From Chryseobacterium sp. (GTDB lineage Bacteria > Bacteroidota > Bacteroidia > Flavobacteriales > Weeksellaceae), in contig NZ_JAFAJM010000004.1 in the NCBI RefSeq assembly GCF_019236175.1, forward strand, positions 1 to 64,000: a DNA stretch of 64,000 nucleotides, written 5' to 3'. A program made the position numbers and the translations under genes. Each line of letters begins with the position of its first letter. Positions within the stretch are counted from its first letter, which is position 1. Of this stretch, positions 26,654 to 37,400 are shown piece after piece. Under the pieces are notes generated by a model. It had not been told where the DNA came from, ran no database searches, and saw only the letters and a program-made list of their open reading frames with translations.

Positions 26654-29600
26654 TTAGTTTATTTTAATATTTTTAACTTCAACTGCGCTGGACTTAATAT
26701 AATTGGTTCCGTCCCAGATTTTATACGTGAATAAGAAGTTCATCACACTTTCTGTAATGGATTTGTCTTTATTCATAATCAGGATCTGTGAATAATCCTT
26801 AGAATAAATCGCATTATAATTAGCGTTTTCACTCAACACGCCTGCTGAATTATAGGTTATTACTTCCACCATTCCCGGGCTGTCTACTTTTTTAACGGTT
26901 CCGTCCGGATTAAGGGTAACTTTCCTTGTCATATCCGCCAAAGGAATTTTAGGATGGTTGAATGGTTCCGGATTTCGGATCAATAATGCCAGTACTTTTC
27001 CAGTGTTCGGATCAACAATTTTATTGAATTCCGTTGTAGGAGCATCTTCCTGAGGACTGATTCCGAATAATCCCTGAACCACTCTGTCAAACGGATGCTG
27101 ATACTGATTGGCAATCGCTTTACTTATAGCATTCTGACTTTCTTTTCCAAGTTCTGTATTGATAATATCCCATGCCGCAGTCAGTTTATCTGCTGCTACG
27201 GATTTTTCAATTGTATAAACCGCCTGTTTTTTCAGGTTGTTTCCGTTGGCATCCTGGTAGGAAATAAAGCAGCTTTCAACCTGAGTTTTAAAGTTTTCAT
27301 AACGGGAAGTCTGGAACACAAATTTGTGGACTTCTTTAGCATACTTCCTCTTCATATTTTCATCAATACTTTCCCTACTCACCGTATCTGTTCCCCAATA
27401 GAAGTTAAGAACCTGCGCTGTATAAAGCTTCTGAGGTTTTAATTTTTTAGGTTGTACCACACGGTATATTGATTTTGGTTTCTGAAGCGTTAAGTTTCCT
27501 ACACAGGTCTGACCGTTGTTCAGCATATTGAAATACTGATCCAGTATAGTAGGAATCGCCGGATTATCATCTACAGCCCAGGTTTCAAAAGTCTGGGGAA
27601 TATCTACTGCCGACTGCACAATTTCCTGTTCGGTAGGATCCAGTGTCGGCGGATTATTCACCGCAGTATCTTCTACAGGGTCTTTGATAATCACCTTCAT
27701 GGTGCCTCCCAGAGGTGCAAAAGTTTTACCTTCAGATACAAAACTCTCCCATCCGCTTAATAATTTGGAGACATAAGTGGAGGTGAAATATAGTGAAATC
27801 TTCGTTGTTAAATCATTATAGAACAATGGCTTGGCATTCACAATATTACCGTCCGCATTCGGATAAGAACGCTGATAATCGATATATGCTCTCAGTGAAG
27901 TATGAGGATACTGGTCAGGATGCGGAGTTTGTGACTTCACATGGTTTCCGTTCGCATCATAAATTTCTCCGGTAGTATCTTCAAGCTTATATATTGAGCC
28001 GTCAGGATTTTTGATTTCAATATCTCCATACGTAGAGTTTTTATCTAAATGGAAGAATCCTAAAGGTCCTGCTGTACGGAAAGCATAAGCATAAGGGTAA
28101 GGTTTCTGGGTTATTCCGTCATCTACAGTATCTTTTAAGACAAACTTAATATAATATGCGGTATCCGGTCTCCAGATCGGCTGAACAAATCTTGTCACTG
28201 CATTGACTGCGGCCGCTGTTTCCTCCTGAATAGCCTGCTGGCTAGGAATGTTCACATTATAAAAATGATCTTCTACAGATAACCATTGAACTTCATGGAA
28301 CAAAGTGAAGCACTTTTTCTTGGATGAACAGTTGCCCAGATCTTTCAGAATATCAATAATATCCTGACATGCGGTATTAAATGCTCCTGCATTCATCATA
28401 TAGAAAGACTGCCCAAGCATTACAACCGTATTGATTGTATTGATCTGTCTTGACAGAATCTTCGTTAAGTATGAATACTGCGGATGGGTAGATAGAAATG
28501 CATTAAATGCTTCCATCAACGGAGATCTGCTGATTCCCTGTCTGTCATTAAACTGTCCGAAATCTTTCAGAGCAAGCTCTGCACTTAAATTACATAAAGT
28601 AGAGTCCGTACAAAGATTTAATTCAAGAGCTAATCTTTCAATCTGTCTGAATTTGGCTTTCACCAATTCAAAACGGGAGATGATTCCATCATAGCTTACC
28701 GGCTGGGCTTCCACAAATTCTGTAAGATCTTCTAACAATCTTGCGTACTGATGCAGATAAACCTCAAACAGCGGAGACTGAACTCCGATTCCTGCAAGCA
28801 TTTCCAACATATCGTGATAAACTCGGGAAGTCACCATATTGCTAATAAATACTGCATACGTAATACCATTTGGTGTTCCTCCCCTTCTATTGAAGCCAAC
28901 AAAGAAATTAAGATTATAATGCTGTACAATATCCTGATAATACCTGCACATCATTTCTTCTTTCTCCTGTCTCAGCCCTTCACAACCTACAGATTGCAAT
29001 TCGTTCAGCTGACCCTCCAGCTTTCTGTAGAGCTGAATATCACTTGGCTGCACTGTACCTACCACTCCTCCGTGGGCTAAAGCCTGCTGGTAACCCTGCT
29101 GCATCAATACGGCCATCTGTTCTAAAATCAGATTGATCTGAACGGTATCTGTCACATCAGGAATAATAACAATTTTTGTAATTCCTTTTTTCGTAAAATA
29201 TTCAGAAACATCTAATTCGCCATTAAAAACATCTCTTGGATAATACTCCTGTTCCATCTCATATTGAACAAAGGACTGCGTATCGTCAATAATCGGACTG
29301 TAGTACTGAATGGTTAATCCCGTACTATACGTACTGAGTTTCAGTTTCAGTTTTCTTGCCCGTGCAGGCAGCATAATGGTAAGATGCGATTTATTCTTAA
29401 ATTCCAGTGATTTATCAAATCCGAAGATATTGGCAGCATCCGAAACTTTACCTGAATCACCCTGCATGATAGGAGTTCCGTTTGGACCCACTGTATACTG
29501 TACATCTCCCGAAATCTGGTAAGATGCTTTTTTGCTCTGGAAGAAACTGTTTGTAGAAGCATAATAAAGCGTATTCAACGGCTTATTTAAAAAGTCTGAA

Positions 29601-32600
29601 ACGGAATTTTCAATTTCCTGTCCGTGACAGAATAAAGTAGTAGCCAAGACACCGTATTGCTCAGGAGTAAACCATCCCGGGTTCCCCTGTTCCGTATAGG
29701 AGAACGGCGTTGTCCCTAATAGACGGATTGCATTGTACTGATTGTCTTTCTTCTGCCACTGACCGGCTTTCGCATTCGCCAGATAAGCATTGGTAGGATC
29801 CATGGCTTTAAACGGATCATATTTTACCCAGCTGCCATTTACATAAGCCTTAACCTCAAAGCTTTCCAGCGTATACTGGTGTTTTACCTGTCTCATTTCC
29901 AGTCCTTTCATAATTTTATCAGGCGGAATAAGGTCAGCAGAATTACTTGCAGGGTTGGTAAACCCACCGATAACTTTGCTACTCTCAACTGTCGGCAGCA
30001 ATCCTTTTGTTGTTTTGATATCAATATAAGTATCCAGTGGAACTACTTTTTTGATCGTATCCACATTCGGATAATTATCAGGACTTACAGACTCCAGATC
30101 AAATGTTTCATTGGTTAACATACTGACCCCTTTCACCAGGCTCTTTTCCTGGCCTTCAATCTGAGTCATCGGATTCACAGGATCTCGCTCTACAATTTTG
30201 TTGAACTCCCATTTAAGCTCCACTTTAACGCTGAAACTGATCTTAAAGAACAGGATTTTTAATTTAAATGCGACACTAAACGCTCCATAGATTAAGAACG
30301 GTTTCGGAGATTCCACGGCAAGAAGAATGGTGACGGAAGCATAGATTCTAATGATCTTAACATCAATATCGATCGTCAGTCCGGCTTCAAAATAAGCACC
30401 CATCTGAGGTTTCTGGAAGCTGATTTTTCCTCCGAGCTCAAGATAAGCCAGTACAAAGATCTTCACCGGTCCGAATGTTCTGTCAAATCTGAACTCTCCT
30501 CTGGCTCCGGCTTCAATTCCTTTTCCGGAAATCATCAGGAAGGCTTTCAGGGTAAACAGATCTTTTAAGAGTTTGGCAGAAATAGGGACCTGTTTGGTTC
30601 CGAAATTAATATACCATGCGGATGGATTATTAAAGAAGAAACCGGCCTGAATTTCAGCATAGATCTTGATGATATCCCCTGATTTTTCCGGGAATTTATA
30701 ATCGGCTCCAAATCCGAATTCCAGAGAGTTATCTCCAAAAATAAAGAAGGCAAAGAATGGTGGATCATCCTGATACGTCACTCTGCTTGAAAGAATCTTC
30801 ATTCTTGCATCTACCATCACCATGGACGGAAGAGATAGCAATAACATGGCATTGGCAGAGATGATATTTCCGTTGGCCATCGTATCTCCAAGTAAAGCAC
30901 CTACCCCTAGTGAGAACGGGAAATTATATTTCTCCGTTTTGTCCGGACGGCTGAACTTATCAACCCCTACTCCTCGTTTTGGCGCTGTATAATACTGATA
31001 CCATGTATTTTGAGAGGTCATCCCGATCGCTTCTTTTTCAGCGACATAGCGGTATCCTAATAATCCTCGGAATCCGTAAATCGATACCGGGCCTAATGCA
31101 ATAGGATTCGGAAGTTCAATATTGGCATCAATCAGGAATGCAGGATATTTAGGTGCCAAACGCATGTCGACCCCACCCGTAATTCTAGGGTTTTTAACTT
31201 TAAGGCTTACGCCTCCTTTATATTCCTGGAATTCACCCGGCTCCGGAATAGACAGCCATCCTTTGATCGAAACGGAAGGATCACTCGAGTTCGCCGGAAT
31301 GATCATGTCAACATACACCGTCTGGATATGGAAGTATGAGTCATGTTTTTTACCGTTAGGCTCATCATCATCAATGGTATAGTAAAACTTGATTCCGTCT
31401 CCGCGGGCATCAATTCCTGCCACCCCGATACTGACTCCGCCGTCGAAACCGAAGTAATTATATTTACGAAGTACATCCCCTTTCATTCTTTCGTGAGAAC
31501 CGAAGTGAATAGCCGTTACGGAAACCTCTGTAGGCCCGATCGGAATTTTAATCGGTTTCGGAAGGGTCATATTTCCTCCGTTTACTCTGAAGTCGATACG
31601 TCCGTCACTATAGATTCTCAGTGCGGAGATACTCAGGGTCTGCCCTTTTAATGCGCCTCCAAGTAAAGTATCAATAAACTCGATATCCGCAGAAGCACCA
31701 ATGAAAAACTTATCATTCTCTTTCCCTAGCTCTACAGATTTCAAATGCAGTTTAAAGACTCCCGGCAGTGTGATCGTAGGATCAAACGGCGGTACTGCTG
31801 CTGCAGCTAAACGGAAATCTCCATTGGCTTCAATATGTCCTTTTACGTTAATATTAGCCGGATTATTATTTCCGTCCGTAAATTTTGGAATAAGCAACTG
31901 GCCTTCAATATTGGAAGAAACCACCGCATTCTGCTTTAAAGTAATATCAAAAGATTTGAAACCTACCTGAAAACCATCCTGTCCTCCAAGTTTTTTCCAA
32001 AGCATGGTATTACTGCTATTAAGCCCTGATAGATAAGTTTGATAAGTTTGAGCATTATTAAAAATACGCGGAGTTACCTGTCCATTAGGGACTAGTGATA
32101 GTGGGAATTTAAATGAAAACGGAGCATCTGACGTTGCTTTAAGTCCCTGCAAAATAGTTTTAAGCTCCTGATAATTATTTGCTTTAGCTTCAATTACTTC
32201 ATTTGTAGTCGAATTTTTCTTAAATAATATTACAGGATAATTAAACGAAAATTTATCATTATAATATTCAAAACTACCTCCTTGTCCTGCTACTGGCACT
32301 GATTCCAGCATAAATGTTCCTGATACACCTCCAGTACCTATTAATAAGTCATATCCACCTAATCGTAATGTAGTGCTTGACGCAGAAGGAGGGTTATTTT
32401 CATTACGGAACCATTTTGGAGGAAAAGTAACTGACACAGCTCTTGCATATACCCCTGTGAAATCTGGAGAATAGCCATAAGCATCTGCCTCCGGTATATT
32501 TTTAGTTTTACTTAGATCTAATTTCAATCTGTCTAACTGAAGTAGTAATCCCGTATTTCCAATTTCTGAATAGTTGCTTGGCCCTAAAGACCCTGCGATA

Positions 32601-33499
32601 TCTAAATTATAACCTATTCCTTCTACTGTATCAGCATATAAAATTGCTTTGGCAAAATCAAAGGATGTCTTCGAATTAGGATCAGGATGAGGCATTAATT
32701 CTCCGCCACTTATAATCCAAGGTTTTAAAATATTCCTTGGAAATTCAATTGATGCAGAAGTTTCTAATGTAATTTTTGCTCTCGGTTTAATAATATTCAG
32801 GATATAATCATCAAGATCTTGAGGTAAAATATTCCTGAAAAATAATTTTAAATTATTTTTAGTATTTGAAATGTTCAGATTATCTACTATATATGTTGTA
32901 AATGCAGCAAGTGCTGCTCCTTTTCCATACATATTGTTGATAGAATCCGTAAGTTCTTTAATCCTGTCATCTGAAGTTGGATAAGGAATTGGAGCTGTCA
33001 TTGAGCCTCCCAACTCAGCATTCAAATCATCAACAAATTTTTTAATGGGATCTCCCGTAGAATTAACAAATACATTAATAATCTCATTAATAACTTTAGT
33101 CTCTGTTAAATTAAGACTAACCAGAATAACTTTAAAAATATCTTCCGGTAAAAATGAAAAACTATCTAAATCAAATTGCGATACATATCCTAAAATAGGC
33201 CAGTTATATTGTACAGTTACTGGAAAAGATGAAATCGAGTTATTTTGAGAATCTCTGTTAAGAACAAATTTTAATCCATAAACAAGATCAAAATCAATTT
33301 TGTCTTTCGCAACTATATCAAGACTGTAAAATGCACTGTCTCCTAGTGGACTTACACTCGACTGATAATTTTTATAATATATCTTTGAAAACATTCCTTG
33401 ACTAATGCTTTTTACAAAATCAAGTGAAGAAGGAATGTTGTCTAATGTAATTAAGTTAGATAATTTAGGGTAATATTGTAATATTGGTGTGTTTGGCAT
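26654..33499 (-). CDS. Giant uncharacterised beta-rich protein (2281 aa)
   Basis: I do not recognise this protein. It has no signal peptide or clear transmembrane helix despite its size. The central part (about 500-1120) is a long run of amphipathic beta strands with Gly/Pro turns, such as GFDGGVSIGVAGIDARGDG and FGFGADYKFPEKSGD, which recalls repetitive beta-groove or solenoid proteins; a link to DUF6603-type proteins is only an impression. The region about 1480-1700 is helical and has several Cys, including NCSSKKKC. The C-terminus is again beta. The first about 490 codons are much poorer in GC than the rest. Gene order: the 318-aa gene lies 40 bases upstream, the 1617-aa gene 4 bases downstream. 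Confidence 0.85.
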   Translation of the reverse strand: MPNTPILQYYPKLSNLITLDNIPSSLDFVKSISQGMFSKIYYKNYQSSVSPLGDSAFYSLDIVAKDKIDFDLVYGLKFVLNRDSQNNSISSFPVTVQYNWPILGYVSQFDLDSFSFLPEDIFKVILVSLNLTETKVINEIINVFVNSTGDPIKKFVDDLNAELGGSMTAPIPYPTSDDRIKELTDSINNMYGKGAALAAFTTYIVDNLNISNTKNNLKLFFRNILPQDLDDYILNIIKPRAKITLETSASIEFPRNILKPWIISGGELMPHPDPNSKTSFDFAKAILYADTVEGIGYNLDIAGSLGPSNYSEIGNTGLLLQLDRLKLDLSKTKNIPEADAYGYSPDFTGVYARAVSVTFPPKWFRNENNPPSASSTTLRLGGYDLLIGTGGVSGTFMLESVPVAGQGGSFEYYNDKFSFNYPVILFKKNSTTNEVIEAKANNYQELKTILQGLKATSDAPFSFKFPLSLVPNGQVTPRIFNNAQTYQTYLSGLNSSNTMLWKKLGGQDGFQVGFKSFDITLKQNAVVSSNIEGQLLIPKFTDGNNNPANINVKGHIEANGDFRLAAAAVPPFDPTITLPGVFKLHLKSVELGKENDKFFIGASADIEFIDTLLGGALKGQTLSISALRIYSDGRIDFRVNGGNMTLPKPIKIPIGPTEVSVTAIHFGSHERMKGDVLRKYNYFGFDGGVSIGVAGIDARGDGIKFYYTIDDDEPNGKKHDSYFHIQTVYVDMIIPANSSDPSVSIKGWLSIPEPGEFQEYKGGVSLKVKNPRITGGVDMRLAPKYPAFLIDANIELPNPIALGPVSIYGFRGLLGYRYVAEKEAIGMTSQNTWYQYYTAPKRGVGVDKFSRPDKTEKYNFPFSLGVGALLGDTMANGNIISANAMLLLSLPSMVMVDARMKILSSRVTYQDDPPFFAFFIFGDNSLEFGFGADYKFPEKSGDIIKIYAEIQAGFFFNNPSAWYINFGTKQVPISAKLLKDLFTLKAFLMISGKGIEAGARGEFRFDRTFGPVKIFVLAYLELGGKISFQKPQMGAYFEAGLTIDIDVKIIRIYASVTILLAVESPKPFLIYGAFSVAFKLKILFFKISFSVKVELKWEFNKIVERDPVNPMTQIEGQEKSLVKGVSMLTNETFDLESVSPDNYPNVDTIKKVVPLDTYIDIKTTKGLLPTVESSKVIGGFTNPASNSADLIPPDKIMKGLEMRQVKHQYTLESFEVKAYVNGSWVKYDPFKAMDPTNAYLANAKAGQWQKKDNQYNAIRLLGTTPFSYTEQGNPGWFTPEQYGVLATTLFCHGQEIENSVSDFLNKPLNTLYYASTNSFFQSKKASYQISGDVQYTVGPNGTPIMQGDSGKVSDAANIFGFDKSLEFKNKSHLTIMLPARARKLKLKLSTYSTGLTIQYYSPIIDDTQSFVQYEMEQEYYPRDVFNGELDVSEYFTKKGITKIVIIPDVTDTVQINLILEQMAVLMQQGYQQALAHGGVVGTVQPSDIQLYRKLEGQLNELQSVGCEGLRQEKEEMMCRYYQDIVQHYNLNFFVGFNRRGGTPNGITYAVFISNMVTSRVYHDMLEMLAGIGVQSPLFEVYLHQYARLLEDLTEFVEAQPVSYDGIISRFELVKAKFRQIERLALELNLCTDSTLCNLSAELALKDFGQFNDRQGISRSPLMEAFNAFLSTHPQYSYLTKILSRQINTINTVVMLGQSFYMMNAGAFNTACQDIIDILKDLGNCSSKKKCFTLFHEVQWLSVEDHFYNVNIPSQQAIQEETAAAVNAVTRFVQPIWRPDTAYYIKFVLKDTVDDGITQKPYPYAYAFRTAGPLGFFHLDKNSTYGDIEIKNPDGSIYKLEDTTGEIYDANGNHVKSQTPHPDQYPHTSLRAYIDYQRSYPNADGNIVNAKPLFYNDLTTKISLYFTSTYVSKLLSGWESFVSEGKTFAPLGGTMKVIIKDPVEDTAVNNPPTLDPTEQEIVQSAVDIPQTFETWAVDDNPAIPTILDQYFNMLNNGQTCVGNLTLQKPKSIYRVVQPKKLKPQKLYTAQVLNFYWGTDTVSRESIDENMKRKYAKEVHKFVFQTSRYENFKTQVESCFISYQDANGNNLKKQAVYTIEKSVAADKLTAAWDIINTELGKESQNAISKAIANQYQHPFDRVVQGLFGISPQEDAPTTEFNKIVDPNTGKVLALLIRNPEPFNHPKIPLADMTRKVTLNPDGTVKKVDSPGMVEVITYNSAGVLSENANYNAIYSKDYSQILIMNKDKSITESVMNFLFTYKIWDGTNYIKSSAVEVKNIKIN

Positions 33500-33539
33500 G
33501 TTAAAATTATTTTACATTGTAATAATTTCTTTAAAAAAG

Positions 33540-34496
33540 TTATTCATTTTGTATTATAAAGTCCATTTTTAAGATATTTCCCGTACTGGGATCAACACTT
33601 AATGAATAGGAGTTAAATACAATTTGATATAACGGAGTAGATTCATTAACATATATTTTTTTAATATCTACTTTATTTTTTTTTGTTTTAAGTATTTTTA
33701 TAAATATTTCGCTTGCTAGATTTGCATCTTCCTGATTGAAAGAAGTATTACCATAAATAGGTGTAGCTTCAAGGACATTTCCTTTATTATCTAAAACAGT
33801 TTTAAATCTGATGAACGGTTTATTTTTCATTAGAAGTACAGATTGAGTTTTAATTTTTTGAGAAAGAATATTTAAAACTTCAGCTTCAGATAAAGGAAAA
33901 TCTTTTTTGTAAAATCGTTCTGTAGAAACCTTATTTTCATCAATATTTTTGCTATAGATTGGAATATATAATCTATTTCCAATAGATTGTTCATATTTAG
34001 TATAAGAATATAAAGGAGACTTAGTATCACCGTTGTAAGTACGACAGATAGATTCTTTTTGTAAAATATTTTCTTTACAAAATGATTTTGTATTCCAGGC
34101 AAAATTGACTATATTTTTATTTTCTTTATAACCTGAAAAATAATATTTATAACTGTCATTATCTTGATACTTACTCATTTTATATCGTATCCCTTCATTT
34201 TTAATAGAAAACAAACTAGTGTTAAGAAGTATAGAATCCGGAAGTTTTTTCAACACTAATGAATCGTAATAAGGCCTATAGATATAATCATCGATATTAA
34301 CCGAACCAAAATTATATTTAAAAATCTTGTGTTCTTCCATTGCCCTATCTCTTTTAGAAATATAATCGTTAACAATTTTTTTGTGTTTAAAAAATTCTTT
34401 ATCAATCTTATTAATAATTATTGTATCATGAATACTTTGGGAAAACAAAGCGTAGCTACTGAAAACGCATAAAATTAGCAAAGCTATTTTTTTCAT
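33540..34496 (-). CDS. Uncharacterised secreted protein (318 aa)
   Basis: I do not recognise this protein. It begins with a clear Sec signal peptide (about 1-20, MKKIALLILCVFSSYALFSQ) and is otherwise Lys-, Asn- and Tyr-rich. A segment near residues 205-270 reads like a cell-envelope TonB-C-like strand pattern (IRFKTVLDNKGNVLEATP), found in many secreted Bacteroidota proteins, but this is weak. It is the only one of the four co-transcribed genes with an export signal. Its start ATG overlaps the stop of the metzincin gene in an ATGA arrangement (34493-34496), so the two are translationally coupled. Base composition is very AT-rich, like the metzincin gene. Confidence 0.8.
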   Translation of the reverse strand: MKKIALLILCVFSSYALFSQSIHDTIIINKIDKEFFKHKKIVNDYISKRDRAMEEHKIFKYNFGSVNIDDYIYRPYYDSLVLKKLPDSILLNTSLFSIKNEGIRYKMSKYQDNDSYKYYFSGYKENKNIVNFAWNTKSFCKENILQKESICRTYNGDTKSPLYSYTKYEQSIGNRLYIPIYSKNIDENKVSTERFYKKDFPLSEAEVLNILSQKIKTQSVLLMKNKPFIRFKTVLDNKGNVLEATPIYGNTSFNQEDANLASEIFIKILKTKKNKVDIKKIYVNESTPLYQIVFNSYSLSVDPSTGNILKMDFIIQNE

Positions 34497-37400
34497 ATAG
34501 GAATAAGTTTGTTGTTATTATTAGTGTCTTTTATTTTTTTATCCTGCCATTTCCAAATCAATTTTCTTTTAGAATCGGGGTCTGATCCATTATAATCCAT
34601 CACATTATCTGTGCTATAAATTTCAAATGTAAATTCACTATTATTATCAAATGAATGTTCTAATCCTATAGAGTGTAAAAGTTCATGAGCTATGGTATTC
34701 TTTTTTAACCCTGGTAAAAAAATTCTTGCACCATCAGCACCCCCAAGTTTATAGGCTTCTCCTGCTAATCCCATTGATCCACCATATTCTCTAAAAAATA
34801 AGAGTGTACATTCATCTCTTAATGTAGCAGGTAACTTATCTTTACAAAATTTAAACATTTCAGGGGTAGATTTTATACCATAAGTAGGGGCATTAAAATG
34901 AATTCCACCTGGTTTAAATTCTGCAATATCTAAATCCAAATCAGCCACTACAAAATCCGGTTCAATTAACAATTGATGTAAAAAGTTTTTTACTATCTTT
35001 TTAGTCAGGTCTCTTTCTCCAGATGGTAATCCTTCTTTTACTGAACTAATATTCGTTTTACAATTAACTAAAACAACTTTAAGCTTATATCTTTCACTAT
35101 TACTTCGTAACCAACATTTTCCAGCAAGAGATGTCTTATTATTTTCTACTGCATAAACCTCTAAGGCTTGGTCGATTTCGGTAACTTGCAATGATTTTAC
35201 ATTTATAGTATAGCTTTCATTAATTGAAGGCTGATAATTTGATGAAGGAATTTCAAATAATTCAAATTCATCATTAATACTTGCAGTTGCGGTCGGATTA
35301 TTTACAGAAATATATTTTTTGTTATATTTTATAAATAGTTTTGTGACCTCATTATTTTTAGTAAATTTCAGCTTTATTGTTGTTTCACTCCCTGGATACA
35401 ACGTAATAAAGGAATCTGTATGAAAAGGAAAATCACCAGTATTTTTTCTCCAGTTTGTCGGTTTACAATTATATTTTTCGTACAACAGCTTATGGAAAAA
35501 CTCTCTATCAGTTTTAAACGTATAATTTCCAGGATTATCAACATCATAATTTTCCAGCTTTCCTGTAGTTGTATTATAATATTTTCCGAGCAATTCTTTA
35601 TATAAACTTCTATTTGTGTAAACTTTATTTGTCGTGTTAAAACCAATATAGTCAAATCCTGCGGACTCATAACCATTAAGAGTTGTATCCATGTCTACAG
35701 GTAAAAAATCTACAGCAATATTAGCAAATTCATTAAAATATTCAAAGTTATTTGAATATTTTTTTGTAAAAAAGAAATAGCCATCTACTGTATAAATTGC
35801 GACTTTTTCATTTGTTTCCTGAGAAACCCCACTCTGTGCGTCAAATAATATATTTAAATCATATTTTACAAAAGAACCATTAGGATCAAATGTTTTATTC
35901 TTAAAATTAAATACTAAATTTGTGGCATTGTTGATATTTTGAGTAAGATTTATATAATCAGCTTGTGATATTCCTAATTGATACAATGGAAAATTATTAT
36001 TATCATTATCCTTTCTTCGATATGATAGAGCATTAAAATCTTCTCCATCATATATTTTCCCTTTCCAAATTTCTCCTTCTCCATATATAGTATGACAATA
36101 ACTTTTTGAATCATTCACTCCTGTATAATAGGAGGCATTTAAATTTCCTTTGTTAAAATCTGCTGATGATTTACTTACTTCTTGTGGAAATAAAATATAT
36201 GTTCTATTGACAGAATCCGGATTTACAGGTGTAGTGGGGGGATCAACGTTTGCTAGATAACCTTCTAAAACAACCTTCATATTATACAAGCCACAGTCTT
36301 CTCCGCTCTTAATCACATTTGGCCTTAAATGACTAACTGTTGAACCTTGCTTATTTAAACCATCACCACTTTCAATAATTGAAGATATATTTACAGGACC
36401 AAAAATTCCATTTAAAGAATCTTCTATACCATCATTATATGAAAGGTAAATAAATGATGAGATTTTCTTTGTTGTATTGATAATTGGTAAAACAAAAGTC
36501 AAGGGCTGAAATTTCGGATCTGTAGTTAATGTTCCTGTCATCAGATCGTTTGATTTATAGAGTTTTTTCTCTGATCCCTGATAGCAGTACATAGTGCTTC
36601 GATTACTAAAGATATTTAATTTAAAAGATAAATTTTTTTCTTTTATAATCCGTATTGGCCATTGATTTTGAGCGAAAGTTTTATTAGCATCTAAACCTTC
36701 TATTGGATTTGTAATAGGATTACTAGTGTTAGGATAAAAATTATATGATCTTCCTCTCTTACTTTTTATATATAAATACGTTAAATCATTATTTTTAAAC
36801 TTAAGATTAATATTTGTATATATTTCATCAGGATCAGTGTATTCTTTTACTTTTGAAATTATTTTTCCTTTGTTCTTAGTTTTGTTCTCAGTTTTGTCCA
36901 CACTAGTAATATGTGCACCATAATAAGCAATTGGATCTAAAAATAAGTAAATACTTTCTCTAAATACTTTTTCAGAAACACTCGGTAAATTACCATAATA
37001 TACATTAGGATCATTACCTCCGATTACACTTAAAACGCATTCTTTAGCACTAAAAAAATCATTTGCAAATTCAAAACCGGTATCACTTTTATCTTGCGAA
37101 AAATCTCCCTCATCTAACACTACCTCAAAACCAAATTCGTTAGCAAAGTTACCAATATATGTTCCTATTGTAACTTTTGGTAATATATATTTATTACTTT
37201 TATAAAAAGCTTTATACGTTGCTAATTCAGTTTGCGATATCCCCAACTTACCCGCGTCTAAAACTACGGTAGAAGAGTCATTAATTTCATTATATTCTAA
37301 ATATTCATTCCATATTTTGATCAAAAAATCAATTATCTGAGGATCATTTTTTTTGACTATTTGTAAAAATGAATTATTTTCTTTATATAAATTTTTTTTT

